NCBI GenBank assembly: GCA_036746235.1
Contig: DAIOEN010000010.1
Location: 1-64,000, forward strand
Length of the DNA: 64,000 nucleotides
Origin: CALARM01 sp036746235
GTDB lineage: Bacteria; Vulcanimicrobiota; SpSt-956; JAKJGF01
Direction: 5' to 3'
Part shown: in pieces, positions 53,495-62,611 of the stretch
Layout: every line of letters begins with the position of its first letter
How positions within the stretch are numbered: position 1 is the first letter of the stretch
Program-made: the position numbers and the translations under genes
The notes under the pieces: generated by a model
Seen by the model: the letters and a program-made list of their open reading frames with translations, nothing else
The model's database searches: none
What the model was told of the DNA's origin: nothing

Positions 53495-54804
53495 TAAAAA
53501 ATCTGACAATCAGCCGTTTTCGTGGTATTAAGAACGGTATAATTGAAGATTTTGGTAAAATAAATATCCTTGCAGGCGAAAACAACTCCGGTAAAACCTC
53601 TGTCCTTGAGGCTCTTTACTGGCTTTCTATCTGTGGAAGAAACTGCAGAATATATCCAAAATCCTTTCAACCCGGTTTGGGATGTGATATTGCATTACCA
53701 GTGAAACAGGATCTTCTTGCACTTATTCCATGTCCCCGTATCTGGAAAAGGCATGGGAAACCGGACATATGGACTGATTCAAACGGGTTTGTTACAGAAG
53801 ACGGTATTCTTTCTTACAGCCTCCCCTATCTGGTTAAAGATAAAGATCTTTTAAAGGCTTTCCGAATTATTCCACCACAGGAAGAGGAAATTATAGACAA
53901 AGAAAAATTTACAGAAAAAGACCTGAAAACAATCAGTGTTTTCTCTTTTAAAAAAGATACCGGTAAAACTGATACATCGGGAATAATAGAACAGGCTGTT
54001 ACAGGCATAGAAGATATATTAAAACAATATATCCCCAATCTATATACAGGCAATACTTTAAGTGATGTAACCGGTAATCAAGAGGTAGCCTTTAGCTGGT
54101 ATCCGGATTTTATATATAACAGGGAAAGCCTTGCTACATGGAGTATTGATGGGGAAACACCATTTCACGAAAATGTCTTATTTTTTGATTTTCATACTGT
54201 AGGACAAAACTTTGCCCCTGAATTCGACAAAATTATAAAAAATATACCAGACTGGCGTATAAAGTTAAGCAAAGGACTCAGCAAAATTTTTAATATCAGT
54301 AACTTTATACCAAGCATAGAAGATATGCAGGGTGTCATTGAACCAGAAGGCAAACATCCTATCTCAATAGACGATTTCGGTGACGGCGCAAGACATGCCT
54401 TTAAAGTTCTGGCTTCTCTTATTGTTTTGACAGACAGATGTACGAATGGAAAAGAAGGGATCTTCCTATGGGAAGATCCGGAACTTTTTATGCATCCGAA
54501 AAGTTTATATCTTCTGCTCGAGGAAATCATAAATATGACTGAATTGCTTCCTGTACAGATATTTTTAAGTACTCAGAGCCTCGATCTTATAAAATCTTTT
54601 GCAAATATTTTGAATAAAAAACCAGTATTAAAAGAAACAAGCAGAGTTTTTCGTATGGAATTAAGAGAAGGGGAATTGATAAGCTCAAAGTTTACCTATA
54701 AAAAGCTCCATGCATGGCTTAAACACGGATCTGATCCACGTTTCTGGAATCAAAGGGAAGTTATAGATTATGAAGCTGATGAAGAGGCGGTGGATGAGGA
54801 ATGA
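53491..54804 (+). CDS. OLD/AAA15-like ATPase inside the type III operon, copy 1
   Basis: 437 aa. SMC/ABC-type ATPase: N-terminal LTISRFRGIKNG, Walker A GENNSGKT (K35), signature-like GDGARHAFKVLA, Walker B IFLWEDPELFMHP and STQS sensor. No nuclease domain is fused; the next gene supplies a TOPRIM-like domain, as in two-gene OLD relatives (class 2 OLD, PARIS, Gabija-like). It overlaps cmr1 and the TOPRIM gene by 4 bp each (ATGA), so it is part of the cmr operon. Likely senses a cue by ATP-dependent dimerisation and gates the nuclease; this is inference. Confidence 0.88.
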   Translation: MIKNLTISRFRGIKNGIIEDFGKINILAGENNSGKTSVLEALYWLSICGRNCRIYPKSFQPGLGCDIALPVKQDLLALIPCPRIWKRHGKPDIWTDSNGFVTEDGILSYSLPYLVKDKDLLKAFRIIPPQEEEIIDKEKFTEKDLKTISVFSFKKDTGKTDTSGIIEQAVTGIEDILKQYIPNLYTGNTLSDVTGNQEVAFSWYPDFIYNRESLATWSIDGETPFHENVLFFDFHTVGQNFAPEFDKIIKNIPDWRIKLSKGLSKIFNISNFIPSIEDMQGVIEPEGKHPISIDDFGDGARHAFKVLASLIVLTDRCTNGKEGIFLWEDPELFMHPKSLYLLLEEIINMTELLPVQIFLSTQSLDLIKSFANILNKKPVLKETSRVFRMELREGELISSKFTYKKLHAWLKHGSDPRFWNQREVIDYEADEEAVDEE

Positions 54805-55559
54805 ATGAAGGTATCATAAAATATGCTTTTGTCGAAGGTAAAACAGAAAGAAGATTATTAGAGAAATTAGACAGGAAAAAAGATTTCCCTAAATCGCTAA
54901 TTATAGATTCCAGAGGCATAGATAATATTTGTAATGAAATAAGTAATACATTAAAGGATGGAGAGATAATAAAAAAACCTCATAGCATATTGATACTATG
55001 TGATTGTGAAAAAGGTAAGACTATAACGGATATTGTACGGAAATTTCAGAACTTCATCAATAGTTTTTTAAAAAGTGCGAACATACCAGAACAAACCTTA
55101 CAAAAAGATGAAACGTTTGAAAATATATTTTTCATGGAAGTTACAGGCATTAAATTTCGTCTTGTCTTACACATAGCCAATCCTCCTGATATTTACAACA
55201 TGAAATTTATCAATAAAACCATTGACGGGTATATTTTATCCATAGGTTTACGAGATATAGTTCTGGAGAGATTTGCAAAAGAAATAGGAGTCTCAAAAGA
55301 TAAATTACAAGAAAAAATACTGAATAAAATTCCTGAAATAGCCAGAAACAACGGAATCATTTTTGACCAGGCAAAAGACATTATCGGCATTTATATGGCA
55401 ATGTCAAGATTTATCACAAAAAAGCGTAATGAAGAAGAAGATACGTTTGCCGGGATAGTAATAGAAAGGTCGAGACAGTATGACAAACAGTCCTTTAAAG
55501 AAACTATGGCATCCATTTTAAAAACGCTTGACTTTCTGGAGGTCAAATATGAAATATGA
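54801..55559 (+). CDS. TOPRIM-like nuclease partner of the ATPase, copy 1
   Basis: 252 aa. N-terminal YAFVEGKTERRLLEKL gives the TOPRIM glutamate (E12), and LILCDCEKGKT an acidic D68-x-E70 in place of the standard DxD. These features place it with DUF3226/DUF4276/DUF4435-like TOPRIM proteins paired with AAA ATPases. Overlaps the ATPase by 4 bp and the following RAMP gene by 11 bp. It would cleave DNA or RNA on activation. Whether the altered DxD keeps nuclease activity is not clear. Confidence 0.78.
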   Translation: MNEGIIKYAFVEGKTERRLLEKLDRKKDFPKSLIIDSRGIDNICNEISNTLKDGEIIKKPHSILILCDCEKGKTITDIVRKFQNFINSFLKSANIPEQTLQKDETFENIFFMEVTGIKFRLVLHIANPPDIYNMKFINKTIDGYILSIGLRDIVLERFAKEIGVSKDKLQEKILNKIPEIARNNGIIFDQAKDIIGIYMAMSRFITKKRNEEEDTFAGIVIERSRQYDKQSFKETMASILKTLDFLEVKYEI

Positions 55560-56661
55560 ATTTCAGGCCAATTACAATTTATCTCTGACATCTGGTAGAA
55601 ATCAATTGGAAGGAATAGATTATATAGCAGGTGTTTCAACGAAACCGCCACATTCCTGGGCAGAGTTAGGTGAAATTACCGATCAATTTGCGAAATTACA
55701 GGTAATGGCTCAGGCAAATCTTACAGACAATAAAGATTATGCCCGTACAGGTAGAAAAATTAAGCCTTCGGGGTTAATGGCTTTAACGGAAAAAAGACTG
55801 GATGAATTCTTTAAACATCAATACAGCACCTTTTTAGAACCTCTTAATCTAGTGACTGACCTTCCCGATATGACTATCTTACCCTTCGGAAGCTGGGGAA
55901 TTAATTTTAAATTTAAACTGATAAAGCCTTATATAAGTAAAGATGATACAGATTTTTACATAATAGATAATCCGGTAAAAAAAGAATGGGTCTTTAAAGT
56001 GCCTTATATAGCTCCGACTCAATGGAAAGGGACATTACGTTCTGTTATGGGCCGGCAGTTATACGAGCAGGCTAACTCATTAACAGATGAACAATTTGCA
56101 GAAAAGATGTTTCGATTGGCTTTACTCTCCGGCTCTGAAAAAGAAGAAAATCCGAAAGAAAAATCAAATTTTGCCGGATATTTTGACGAAATAAAACCGG
56201 GAGCAACGAATCTATACAGAAAAAAAATAAAAAAACATTTCGGATATAAAACTAATGACTCGATGCCTGATTTTCGAGGCCGTCTTCATTTCTATCCTAC
56301 CTATTTTACAAAAATCGGCATGGAAGTAATAAATCCTCATGACAGGGAAACAGGAACAGGAACAAATCCCATTTATTTTGAAACAGTGCCGGCAGAGTCG
56401 GAAGGAATTTTTACTCTGCTTTATGTTCCTATTGAGCTTATCGGTAATGATAAGAATAATGTAAAAATCGAAGTTCTGGAAGATCTATCTCCGGTGGCAG
56501 ATGGAATTAAAGGAATGATGACGGAATACGGATTCGGAGCGAAGACTTCGAGCGGGTTTGGACTGGCGGAGATAAAAATAGATTATGGAATAATCGAGTC
56601 TAATATAGAAGATTTGCAGAATGTGAACCTTAGAGATTTTATAGAATTAAAAAAATCATAG
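55549..56661 (+). CDS. RAMP-superfamily type III protein (Cmr6-like)
   Basis: 370 aa from the ATG at 55549 (GGAGG upstream). RAMP hallmarks are PYIAPTQWKGTLRSVMG, a glycine-rich loop GFGAKTSSGFGLAEI near the C-terminus, and INPHDRETGTGTNPIYFETV. The order and C-terminal loop fit Cmr6 or a large Cas7-like subunit; exact orthology is uncertain. It lies between the ATPase/TOPRIM pair and cas10. Confidence 0.78.
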   Translation: MKYEFQANYNLSLTSGRNQLEGIDYIAGVSTKPPHSWAELGEITDQFAKLQVMAQANLTDNKDYARTGRKIKPSGLMALTEKRLDEFFKHQYSTFLEPLNLVTDLPDMTILPFGSWGINFKFKLIKPYISKDDTDFYIIDNPVKKEWVFKVPYIAPTQWKGTLRSVMGRQLYEQANSLTDEQFAEKMFRLALLSGSEKEENPKEKSNFAGYFDEIKPGATNLYRKKIKKHFGYKTNDSMPDFRGRLHFYPTYFTKIGMEVINPHDRETGTGTNPIYFETVPAESEGIFTLLYVPIELIGNDKNNVKIEVLEDLSPVADGIKGMMTEYGFGAKTSSGFGLAEIKIDYGIIESNIEDLQNVNLRDFIELKKS

Positions 56662-56683
56662 TTAATTAATTCCTTAATAGCAC

Positions 56684-59600
56684 ATGAAAGTGGTGAAGAT
56701 TATAATGACTATAGATTTGAATAAACTTGCAGATTGTAGAGATGCCTTATTACTTGCTGAAATAACTTGCTGGTTACATATGTTTGGCAAATTGCATAAG
56801 GATTTTATAACAGGAAAAGATAAGGACTTAGATATAAAAATTCCGGAAGAAGTAAAAAATAAATATAAAGAACTTAATAATTTATTAATAGATCCAATGT
56901 GGCCCAGTCAAATATGGCAAAAATTTGGTATACCAGAATTAAAGGTTAATACAACTATTGAAAAGATAATTAATAATCACCGGAATCCAAACAAAGCAGA
57001 AGGTATCGTAAGTTTAGTATGTGATACACATGGAAGAGGTTCCAGTGTAGAAAAAAGTGTTCTTCATCAAGGTGGAGCTTATTACAATTTATATGATCAA
57101 AGAAATAAACAGAATGAAATTTACTTATCGTCTGTATTCGGAATCGAAAATACTATTAATGTAAATGATATAAGGAATTACGAACTTTATAATTTTTTAC
57201 AGGACAATTTATATATGGGCCAAGTAACGAATGAAGTATTACAAAAATTGCCATCAGAAATTGACATTAAAAAATTACAGTTTCTGGTAAATAATGATTT
57301 TACAAGGCAAACATTGAGTAATAGATTGAAAAAATGTAATTTTTCTAATAAACATATTAACATAATTTTAAGTTATATCCAGAAGTCAAATAGATTAAAT
57401 CTAATATCTAAAGAAGATTGGATAGAATTTAGAAGTAATTTTATTAAACATTTAACTATATTTTTCAGGTCAAATATAGCAGACACACGTCGTCCAATCA
57501 ATGAAACAACCATTTTCGATCAGACTGTTTTAAGTGTAGCCTTTTTGAAAGCATCCTTGGCTGAGATATTACTATCTACCTGGAAAGAGCCTAACCCTAA
57601 AAACGATAAAGATAAATATCAATGGCGTATTCTTAAAGTTGGTTTTGATATTATGGAGTTCTACAGCCGTTCTTTTAGTTACGCAGATATGCTTGCCCGT
57701 AAGGTTTTAATAAAAACTGCATTTAATGAAGTGCGTAATTTGTTAGAGACTGAATATCCTTTAGGTTATGAGCTATATCATGATGAAAAAGGTTCTATAT
57801 TTATTATGCCAGATATAAATGCAATGTTGGACACTCAAATAAATGGATTAACCATTGAAAAAAAGATAAAAGAAATTTTTTCCAGATCTCTGGAAGGAGA
57901 AGCTGAAGTTATATTAATTTCTCCTGCTGAACCTAGTAGAAATATGCTTTTATTTGGTAAACTAGCTAAAGAAAAAATTCCAAAACCTGCTCCTAAACAA
58001 ACATGGTTAAGCAAACAATGGAAAGATATAAATTCCAGACAAATTTGTACGGTATGTGGATATAGGCATCAAGTGGATAAAGAAAGAGCTCTATGCGATA
58101 TATGTAAATATCGGAGACAGGATCGAGCCCAAAAGTGGCTTAAAAATTTAGATGGTACTATTTGGATGGATGAAATCGCTGATAAAAATGGCAAAATTGC
58201 ATTAATTACCGGGCAATTTAATTTAAATTATTGGTTATCTGGAGAGCTTATTTCTTCTATTACAGTGGGAGATCCACAAAAGGATGTAAATTACCTTAGG
58301 TTAAAAAGCGAAATTATTAATAATTTTAATAAAGAGATAAAGCAAATAAATTATCTGTATCAGCTTTTACCAAAGCATATTATAAAGAAATTCAAAATAG
58401 TTAAAGACCTGTATAAGTTTCTTATTGAAGATAGTGACCTGAAAATAAATGCAAATACTGATAACAATATAAAAGCATCATTACTAGCCCTTTCTTTAAT
58501 AAGACAGCAACCTTCTCCTGCACGTATCTACCGTGTATGGGAAACAACGAAAAGATTCTGGGAAGATATTAACGATGAATTCAAAAATACAGTTAAAGAG
58601 AACCCTCCTCGTCTCTTGCTATTTCCTGAACATACAGACAATATCATTAATCATCATTCCAGCTATGCCTGTGAACTTCTCATAGATAATAAAAAGATCA
58701 GTGCTTTCTGGTATGGTGAACAAAAGCATTTCATAATCATAGAAAATCTGGAGTATATAAAAAAATCCCAGAAACTTGAGAAAGACATCAAGGAATTCAT
58801 AAAAGATTATAAAAATAACATTATAATTCAAGAACCTTCCGATTATGGCAAAAAAATTAACACTCTCGGTTATTTCACAATTAAACAGGTTGAAGAAAGC
58901 AATCAGTATATACCTGCTATACCCATACTTTCAGAACCAGGTACTTTTATGGCTCTTGTACCGGCGGACAGAGTCATGAATATCATAAACTCAATCAAAG
59001 AAAAATACGAACAGGAAATGGGAAAAGTAAGGAACCGTCTTCCTCTAAATCTTGGAGTAGTATTTTCCAGTAGTAAAACCCCTCTCAGAGTTATACTGGA
59101 CAGTGGAAAAAGAATGTTGAAAGAAAAGGAATTTTCTAAAACATTTGAGTTAATAAATGACGCGAAGCCATTATCGGATAAACAATCACTTCCGGAACAT
59201 TTAAAAAATGATAAACACTGGGAAGAATTTATAAAAGTGGAGTTAAAAATCATAGAAGATACAAAAAGACAAAATTTACACAATATTCAAAATAAAAATC
59301 GTAATATAAATTGGCATGTCCCACTAAAAATGGGAGACGGCACCACAGATGACGTATGGTATCCCTATGTTTTTGTAAAATCAGACAAAGATGGTAATCC
59401 TCCGTTAAGTCGAGGTAAATTATATGAAGCCCCATGTCCTTGGAATAACAATAGACCGGAATGGGTATTACACGCAAAAGACCTGAAAGAAGGCGATAAA
59501 ATCTATTTCGCTCCTTCAACTTTCGACTATCAGTGGCTTGATACGGGAGGAAGGCGTTTCGAGATCGCCTATGACGGAAATGGCCAGAGATTTGATATGC

Positions 59601-59950
59601 CACAGAGACCATATCTCCTTGATGAATTGGATAAACTCCAGGACATATGGAAAGCACTGGTCAATCATCTTACAACAACACAGATACACAGTTTAAGAGA
59701 ATTAATCGAGACAAAAAGGCAGGAGTGGGATGTTTATCAAAATGACGATGTATTCAGACAGTTTTGCCGTGATGCGATTGCTATGGCACAATGGAAGAAA
59801 AGCGATGATAAATATCCCTGGGAAAAAGAGAACAAAAAGTTTAAAGAATGGATCGATATAATGACCGATTACACTGTAAAGGGATGGCTCAATGATGTTA
59901 TAGAAATAAATATGCAAATCCTGAAAAGAAAACCGGAACAAGGAGGTTAA
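56684..59950 (+). CDS. cas10: Cas10 large subunit, Csx11/type III-C-like, palm site degenerate
   Basis: 1088 aa. A zinc site at C455/C458/C471/C474 (CTVCGY, CDICKY) and a second half with ALVPADRVMNIINSIKEKYE mark the Cas10 palm region, but where GGDD should precede ALVPAD the sequence is SEPGTFM (residues 750-756). The N-terminal HD-like helix reads LHMFGKLHKDF, not HDxGK. Size, degeneracy and RAMP neighbours fit the Csx11/MTH326 family of type III-C, which lacks cyclase activity. An ATG seven codons in is an alternative start. Ends 1 bp before the Cmr4 start, whose ribosome site overlaps its 3' end. Confidence 0.85.
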   Translation: MKVVKIIMTIDLNKLADCRDALLLAEITCWLHMFGKLHKDFITGKDKDLDIKIPEEVKNKYKELNNLLIDPMWPSQIWQKFGIPELKVNTTIEKIINNHRNPNKAEGIVSLVCDTHGRGSSVEKSVLHQGGAYYNLYDQRNKQNEIYLSSVFGIENTINVNDIRNYELYNFLQDNLYMGQVTNEVLQKLPSEIDIKKLQFLVNNDFTRQTLSNRLKKCNFSNKHINIILSYIQKSNRLNLISKEDWIEFRSNFIKHLTIFFRSNIADTRRPINETTIFDQTVLSVAFLKASLAEILLSTWKEPNPKNDKDKYQWRILKVGFDIMEFYSRSFSYADMLARKVLIKTAFNEVRNLLETEYPLGYELYHDEKGSIFIMPDINAMLDTQINGLTIEKKIKEIFSRSLEGEAEVILISPAEPSRNMLLFGKLAKEKIPKPAPKQTWLSKQWKDINSRQICTVCGYRHQVDKERALCDICKYRRQDRAQKWLKNLDGTIWMDEIADKNGKIALITGQFNLNYWLSGELISSITVGDPQKDVNYLRLKSEIINNFNKEIKQINYLYQLLPKHIIKKFKIVKDLYKFLIEDSDLKINANTDNNIKASLLALSLIRQQPSPARIYRVWETTKRFWEDINDEFKNTVKENPPRLLLFPEHTDNIINHHSSYACELLIDNKKISAFWYGEQKHFIIIENLEYIKKSQKLEKDIKEFIKDYKNNIIIQEPSDYGKKINTLGYFTIKQVEESNQYIPAIPILSEPGTFMALVPADRVMNIINSIKEKYEQEMGKVRNRLPLNLGVVFSSSKTPLRVILDSGKRMLKEKEFSKTFELINDAKPLSDKQSLPEHLKNDKHWEEFIKVELKIIEDTKRQNLHNIQNKNRNINWHVPLKMGDGTTDDVWYPYVFVKSDKDGNPPLSRGKLYEAPCPWNNNRPEWVLHAKDLKEGDKIYFAPSTFDYQWLDTGGRRFEIAYDGNGQRFDMPQRPYLLDELDKLQDIWKALVNHLTTTQIHSLRELIETKRQEWDVYQNDDVFRQFCRDAIAMAQWKKSDDKYPWEKENKKFKEWIDIMTDYTVKGWLNDVIEINMQILKRKPEQGG

Positions 59951-59951
59951 T

Positions 59952-60989
59952 ATGAGCAATAATTTTTTCACACAGAAATATGTAATTCAGACAGTAGACC
60001 CTGTCCATATAGGCACGGGAGGAATGAGACTCGGCAGAGTCGATAACAGTATAGTAAGAGAGCCTGGAACAAAATTACCGAAAATCCCCGGCACAAGCCT
60101 GAGCGGAACACTGCGGCATTATGCAGCATACAGGTATAACAAAAAACAGTGTGCAAAACAAAAAGAGCACTGCGGCCAGACAACATGTCCTATCTGTTAT
60201 ACTTTCGGCTGGCTGAAAGGCAATAAATCATATGGAGGTGTAGCAAATATAGGAGATACAAGAATACTGTTTTTTCCTGTCTACAGTATGGCAGGCCCAA
60301 TATGGGTAACATCACTCTCCACATTGAATGATTTTGGAATTAATGGACAGAATGTCAGTGATGATAAAGTCCAAATGTCTTCCGGTTTAAGCAGTTACAA
60401 ACATCTTAATCTCGGATGGCTAATGGTAGAAAAGGAAAGAGAATTAAATTTACCTGATTTACCTTTTATTTTACCTGATATTGTTAAAAACCGTATTGTT
60501 CTTGTATCAGATAAATTCTTCTCTCAGATAGTTAACAGCAATCTGGAAGTCCGAACTTCTGTAGCTATTAATACTGATACAGGAACGGCAGAAGATGGAG
60601 CATTGTTTACTTATGAAGCAATTCCAAGAGCTACATATATGTGGTTTGAACTGGTAGTGGATGATTATAGAGAACAATTCCCGAATTATAACAGACTCTT
60701 ACAATGGGAAAAAATAATTACAGATTCTACACATGATAACAAAGATGCCTTAGAAATTTTAAAGAAAGCAGATCTACCTGTGTCTGAAAACAAGTTTAAT
60801 GCTTCAAGGGATACAATACTGGATTGGATTAAAGAAGAAAGTATATATAAAACTAAAACTACAGAAATTGACACTAAAAAAATTATTAATGACGGTCTGG
60901 ATTGGCTAGAACATCTTGGTGTTGGAGGAATGGGTACAAGGGGTTTTGGAAGAATTCGAAAAGTTCCGGAGGTGGAGACGATTGGATAA
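59952..60989 (+). CDS. cmr4: Cmr4-like Cas7 backbone, type III module
   Basis: 345 aa. IGTGGMRLGRVDNSIVRE places the conserved catalytic aspartate at D31, so target RNA cleavage is likely intact. LPKIPGTSLSGTLR is the RAMP loop, and C67/C74/C79/C82 form a zinc site with CPICYTFG. Ends with GTRGFGRI. Ribosome site AAGGAGG. Confidence 0.9.
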   Translation: MSNNFFTQKYVIQTVDPVHIGTGGMRLGRVDNSIVREPGTKLPKIPGTSLSGTLRHYAAYRYNKKQCAKQKEHCGQTTCPICYTFGWLKGNKSYGGVANIGDTRILFFPVYSMAGPIWVTSLSTLNDFGINGQNVSDDKVQMSSGLSSYKHLNLGWLMVEKERELNLPDLPFILPDIVKNRIVLVSDKFFSQIVNSNLEVRTSVAINTDTGTAEDGALFTYEAIPRATYMWFELVVDDYREQFPNYNRLLQWEKIITDSTHDNKDALEILKKADLPVSENKFNASRDTILDWIKEESIYKTKTTEIDTKKIINDGLDWLEHLGVGGMGTRGFGRIRKVPEVETIG

Positions 60990-61473
60990 AATTCTAAATC
61001 TGGATAAATTATCTGCAGAATACAGTCAGAATATGGTAGCGGAAAATAAAAATAAAGCAGACGTTCTGGAAAAAGTTGTTACTAAAAGCCTGGGGGTTCT
61101 TCAGGAACAGGGTATATATGCAATGATGCTTTTTCTTTTTTCCCGTTCCACAAATGATGAAAAAATAGTTGCAGGCTCAATTCGCAGGCAATTTTATCTG
61201 TTTCTGACTCAACTTCCTGATTTTAAAAAAAATGAAGATCTGGCAAAACTTGATATGGTTACACAAAAAAAACCGGAAGATAATGATGAAAAAAAGAAAG
61301 AAAAAGTCAGACAGGAATTAGAAAAGGGTTTAAAATTTTATAGCACTAACATAATGGATAATTATGATACTCTTTTCCTTGTTCGGAATATTTACGAACA
61401 AACTCTCATCTATGCCCGTTACGGTGCAAAAGCCTTATTAAAGGAGAGCAAAAATGTACCGGAGTCAGTATAG
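60982..61473 (+). CDS. cmr5: Cmr5-like small subunit (Cas11)
   Basis: 163 aa from a TTG at 60982, nine bases after GGAGG and overlapping the cmr4 stop; the longer frame lies within cmr4. Entirely helical and charged (VLEKVVTKSLGVLQEQGIYA, YDTLFLVRNIYEQTLIYARYGAKALLKES), like Cmr5. Binds the complex interior and contacts the target RNA. Confidence 0.8.
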   Translation: MDKILNLDKLSAEYSQNMVAENKNKADVLEKVVTKSLGVLQEQGIYAMMLFLFSRSTNDEKIVAGSIRRQFYLFLTQLPDFKKNEDLAKLDMVTQKKPEDNDEKKKEKVRQELEKGLKFYSTNIMDNYDTLFLVRNIYEQTLIYARYGAKALLKESKNVPESV

Positions 61474-62317
61474 AATAATATTTAAACTCAATTCACCTCT
61501 CCATACAGGTCATCGAAAAATCGGTAATCTGATGCAGACCCGTTCCTATGTGCCGGGGAAAAACCTGTGGGCTGCCATTACGGCACGTATAACCAGGGAT
61601 AATGGAAGTAATAATTATAAAAAAACTGGTAAGGAGATAAATGAAAAATTTCGTTTTTCATACTTCTGGCCGGCCATATCTCCCGATAATACAGAAGTAA
61701 AAAAATGGGATGATTTGACAACATATTTTACATTTGATGTTCATGACTACAGTAATCTTTCAAAAATTTATCCTGTAAAAAAAGATAGTAATAAAAAACC
61801 TTTCGACTATCTCTTTCTTGGCAGTTATGCATCAACCTCTCTGAATTACGAAAGATATGGAGCAGAAGAAGGAAGTCTTCATGAAGTGGAATTCATATCA
61901 CCTGTTACAAGAGATAAAAGACAGGTATATCTGGTCGGAAGCATATGGGTAAAGGACAGTTTGTCCGACGATATAAAAAACTGGAAAAAGAGCATTAAAA
62001 TAATAAGTATCGGAGGAGAACAAAAATATGGATGGGGTCGTCTGGAGTTAATAGAGTGTAACGAAGCACAGAGTAATCCTCTTTTTAAACCCGGTCTGGA
62101 TTATTTTGAATGGGAAGGATATTTACCTGCTCATATAGACAGTGACGGCACGAAAGAACTTCAAGGATCTCTGGAACCTCTGGTGGGATGGGAGACAAAA
62201 GAGGATAACAGTCAAGAAGTCAGTAATGCTAAAATAGCTTTTATACCAGGAATTAATATCAAAAATAAAGAGAATTTTAAGATAATAGAAAACGGATTAT
62301 GGAGAGTGAAAACATAA
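61454..62317 (+). CDS. RAMP-superfamily type III protein (Cmr3/Csx10-like)
   Basis: 287 aa. FKLNSPLHTGHRKIGNLMQT and SYVPGKNLWAAITARITR are a RAMP start; the glycine-rich GGEQKYGWGRLEL sits near residue 195. It could take the Cas5/Cmr3 place holding the crRNA 5' tag. Overlaps cmr5 by 20 bp; ribosome site AAGGAGAG. Confidence 0.72.
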   Translation: MYRSQYRIIFKLNSPLHTGHRKIGNLMQTRSYVPGKNLWAAITARITRDNGSNNYKKTGKEINEKFRFSYFWPAISPDNTEVKKWDDLTTYFTFDVHDYSNLSKIYPVKKDSNKKPFDYLFLGSYASTSLNYERYGAEEGSLHEVEFISPVTRDKRQVYLVGSIWVKDSLSDDIKNWKKSIKIISIGGEQKYGWGRLELIECNEAQSNPLFKPGLDYFEWEGYLPAHIDSDGTKELQGSLEPLVGWETKEDNSQEVSNAKIAFIPGINIKNKENFKIIENGLWRVKT

Positions 62318-62511
62318 TACAAATCCCCGCAGTCTGTCAGATAAATCATACTGAACTCATAAAATTCAACGAGTATGAAATAGCTGCAGCAACAGGTAGA
62401 TATATAGTAGTAAAAGTTAAATATAATGGGAAAGTAATTAAAGCTGACATCAGTGATGACACAGTATCATTCCCAACAGTTTCTTTACCGAAATGTTTTA
62501 TTCAAGTGTAA
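62299..62511 (+). CDS. Small protein at the end of the type III operon, unknown
   Basis: 70 aa, beta-rich (YIVVKVKYNGKVIKADIS). Overlaps the RAMP gene by 19 bp; no ribosome site. It could be real by its position, or a non-coding frame. No homologue recognised. Confidence 0.35.
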   Translation: MESENIIQIPAVCQINHTELIKFNEYEIAAATGRYIVVKVKYNGKVIKADISDDTVSFPTVSLPKCFIQV

Positions 62512-62554
62512 GGGCAACATATTACTGAATATGGTAACTAGCAAAAATTGCCCT
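62511..62554. other. Nested hairpin downstream of the type III module
   Basis: AGGGCAA (62511-62517) pairs with TTGCCCT (62548-62554), with an inner CATATT/AATATG stem (62518-62523 with 62528-62533). No T-run, so it is unlikely to be a standard terminator; it may be a processing or attenuation structure before the second ATPase gene. Confidence 0.5.
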
Positions 62555-62611
62555 TACTCATAAATTATTTAATAGACTTTTAATGCTCGTTTCATAACGG
62601 AGATGAAAAAA

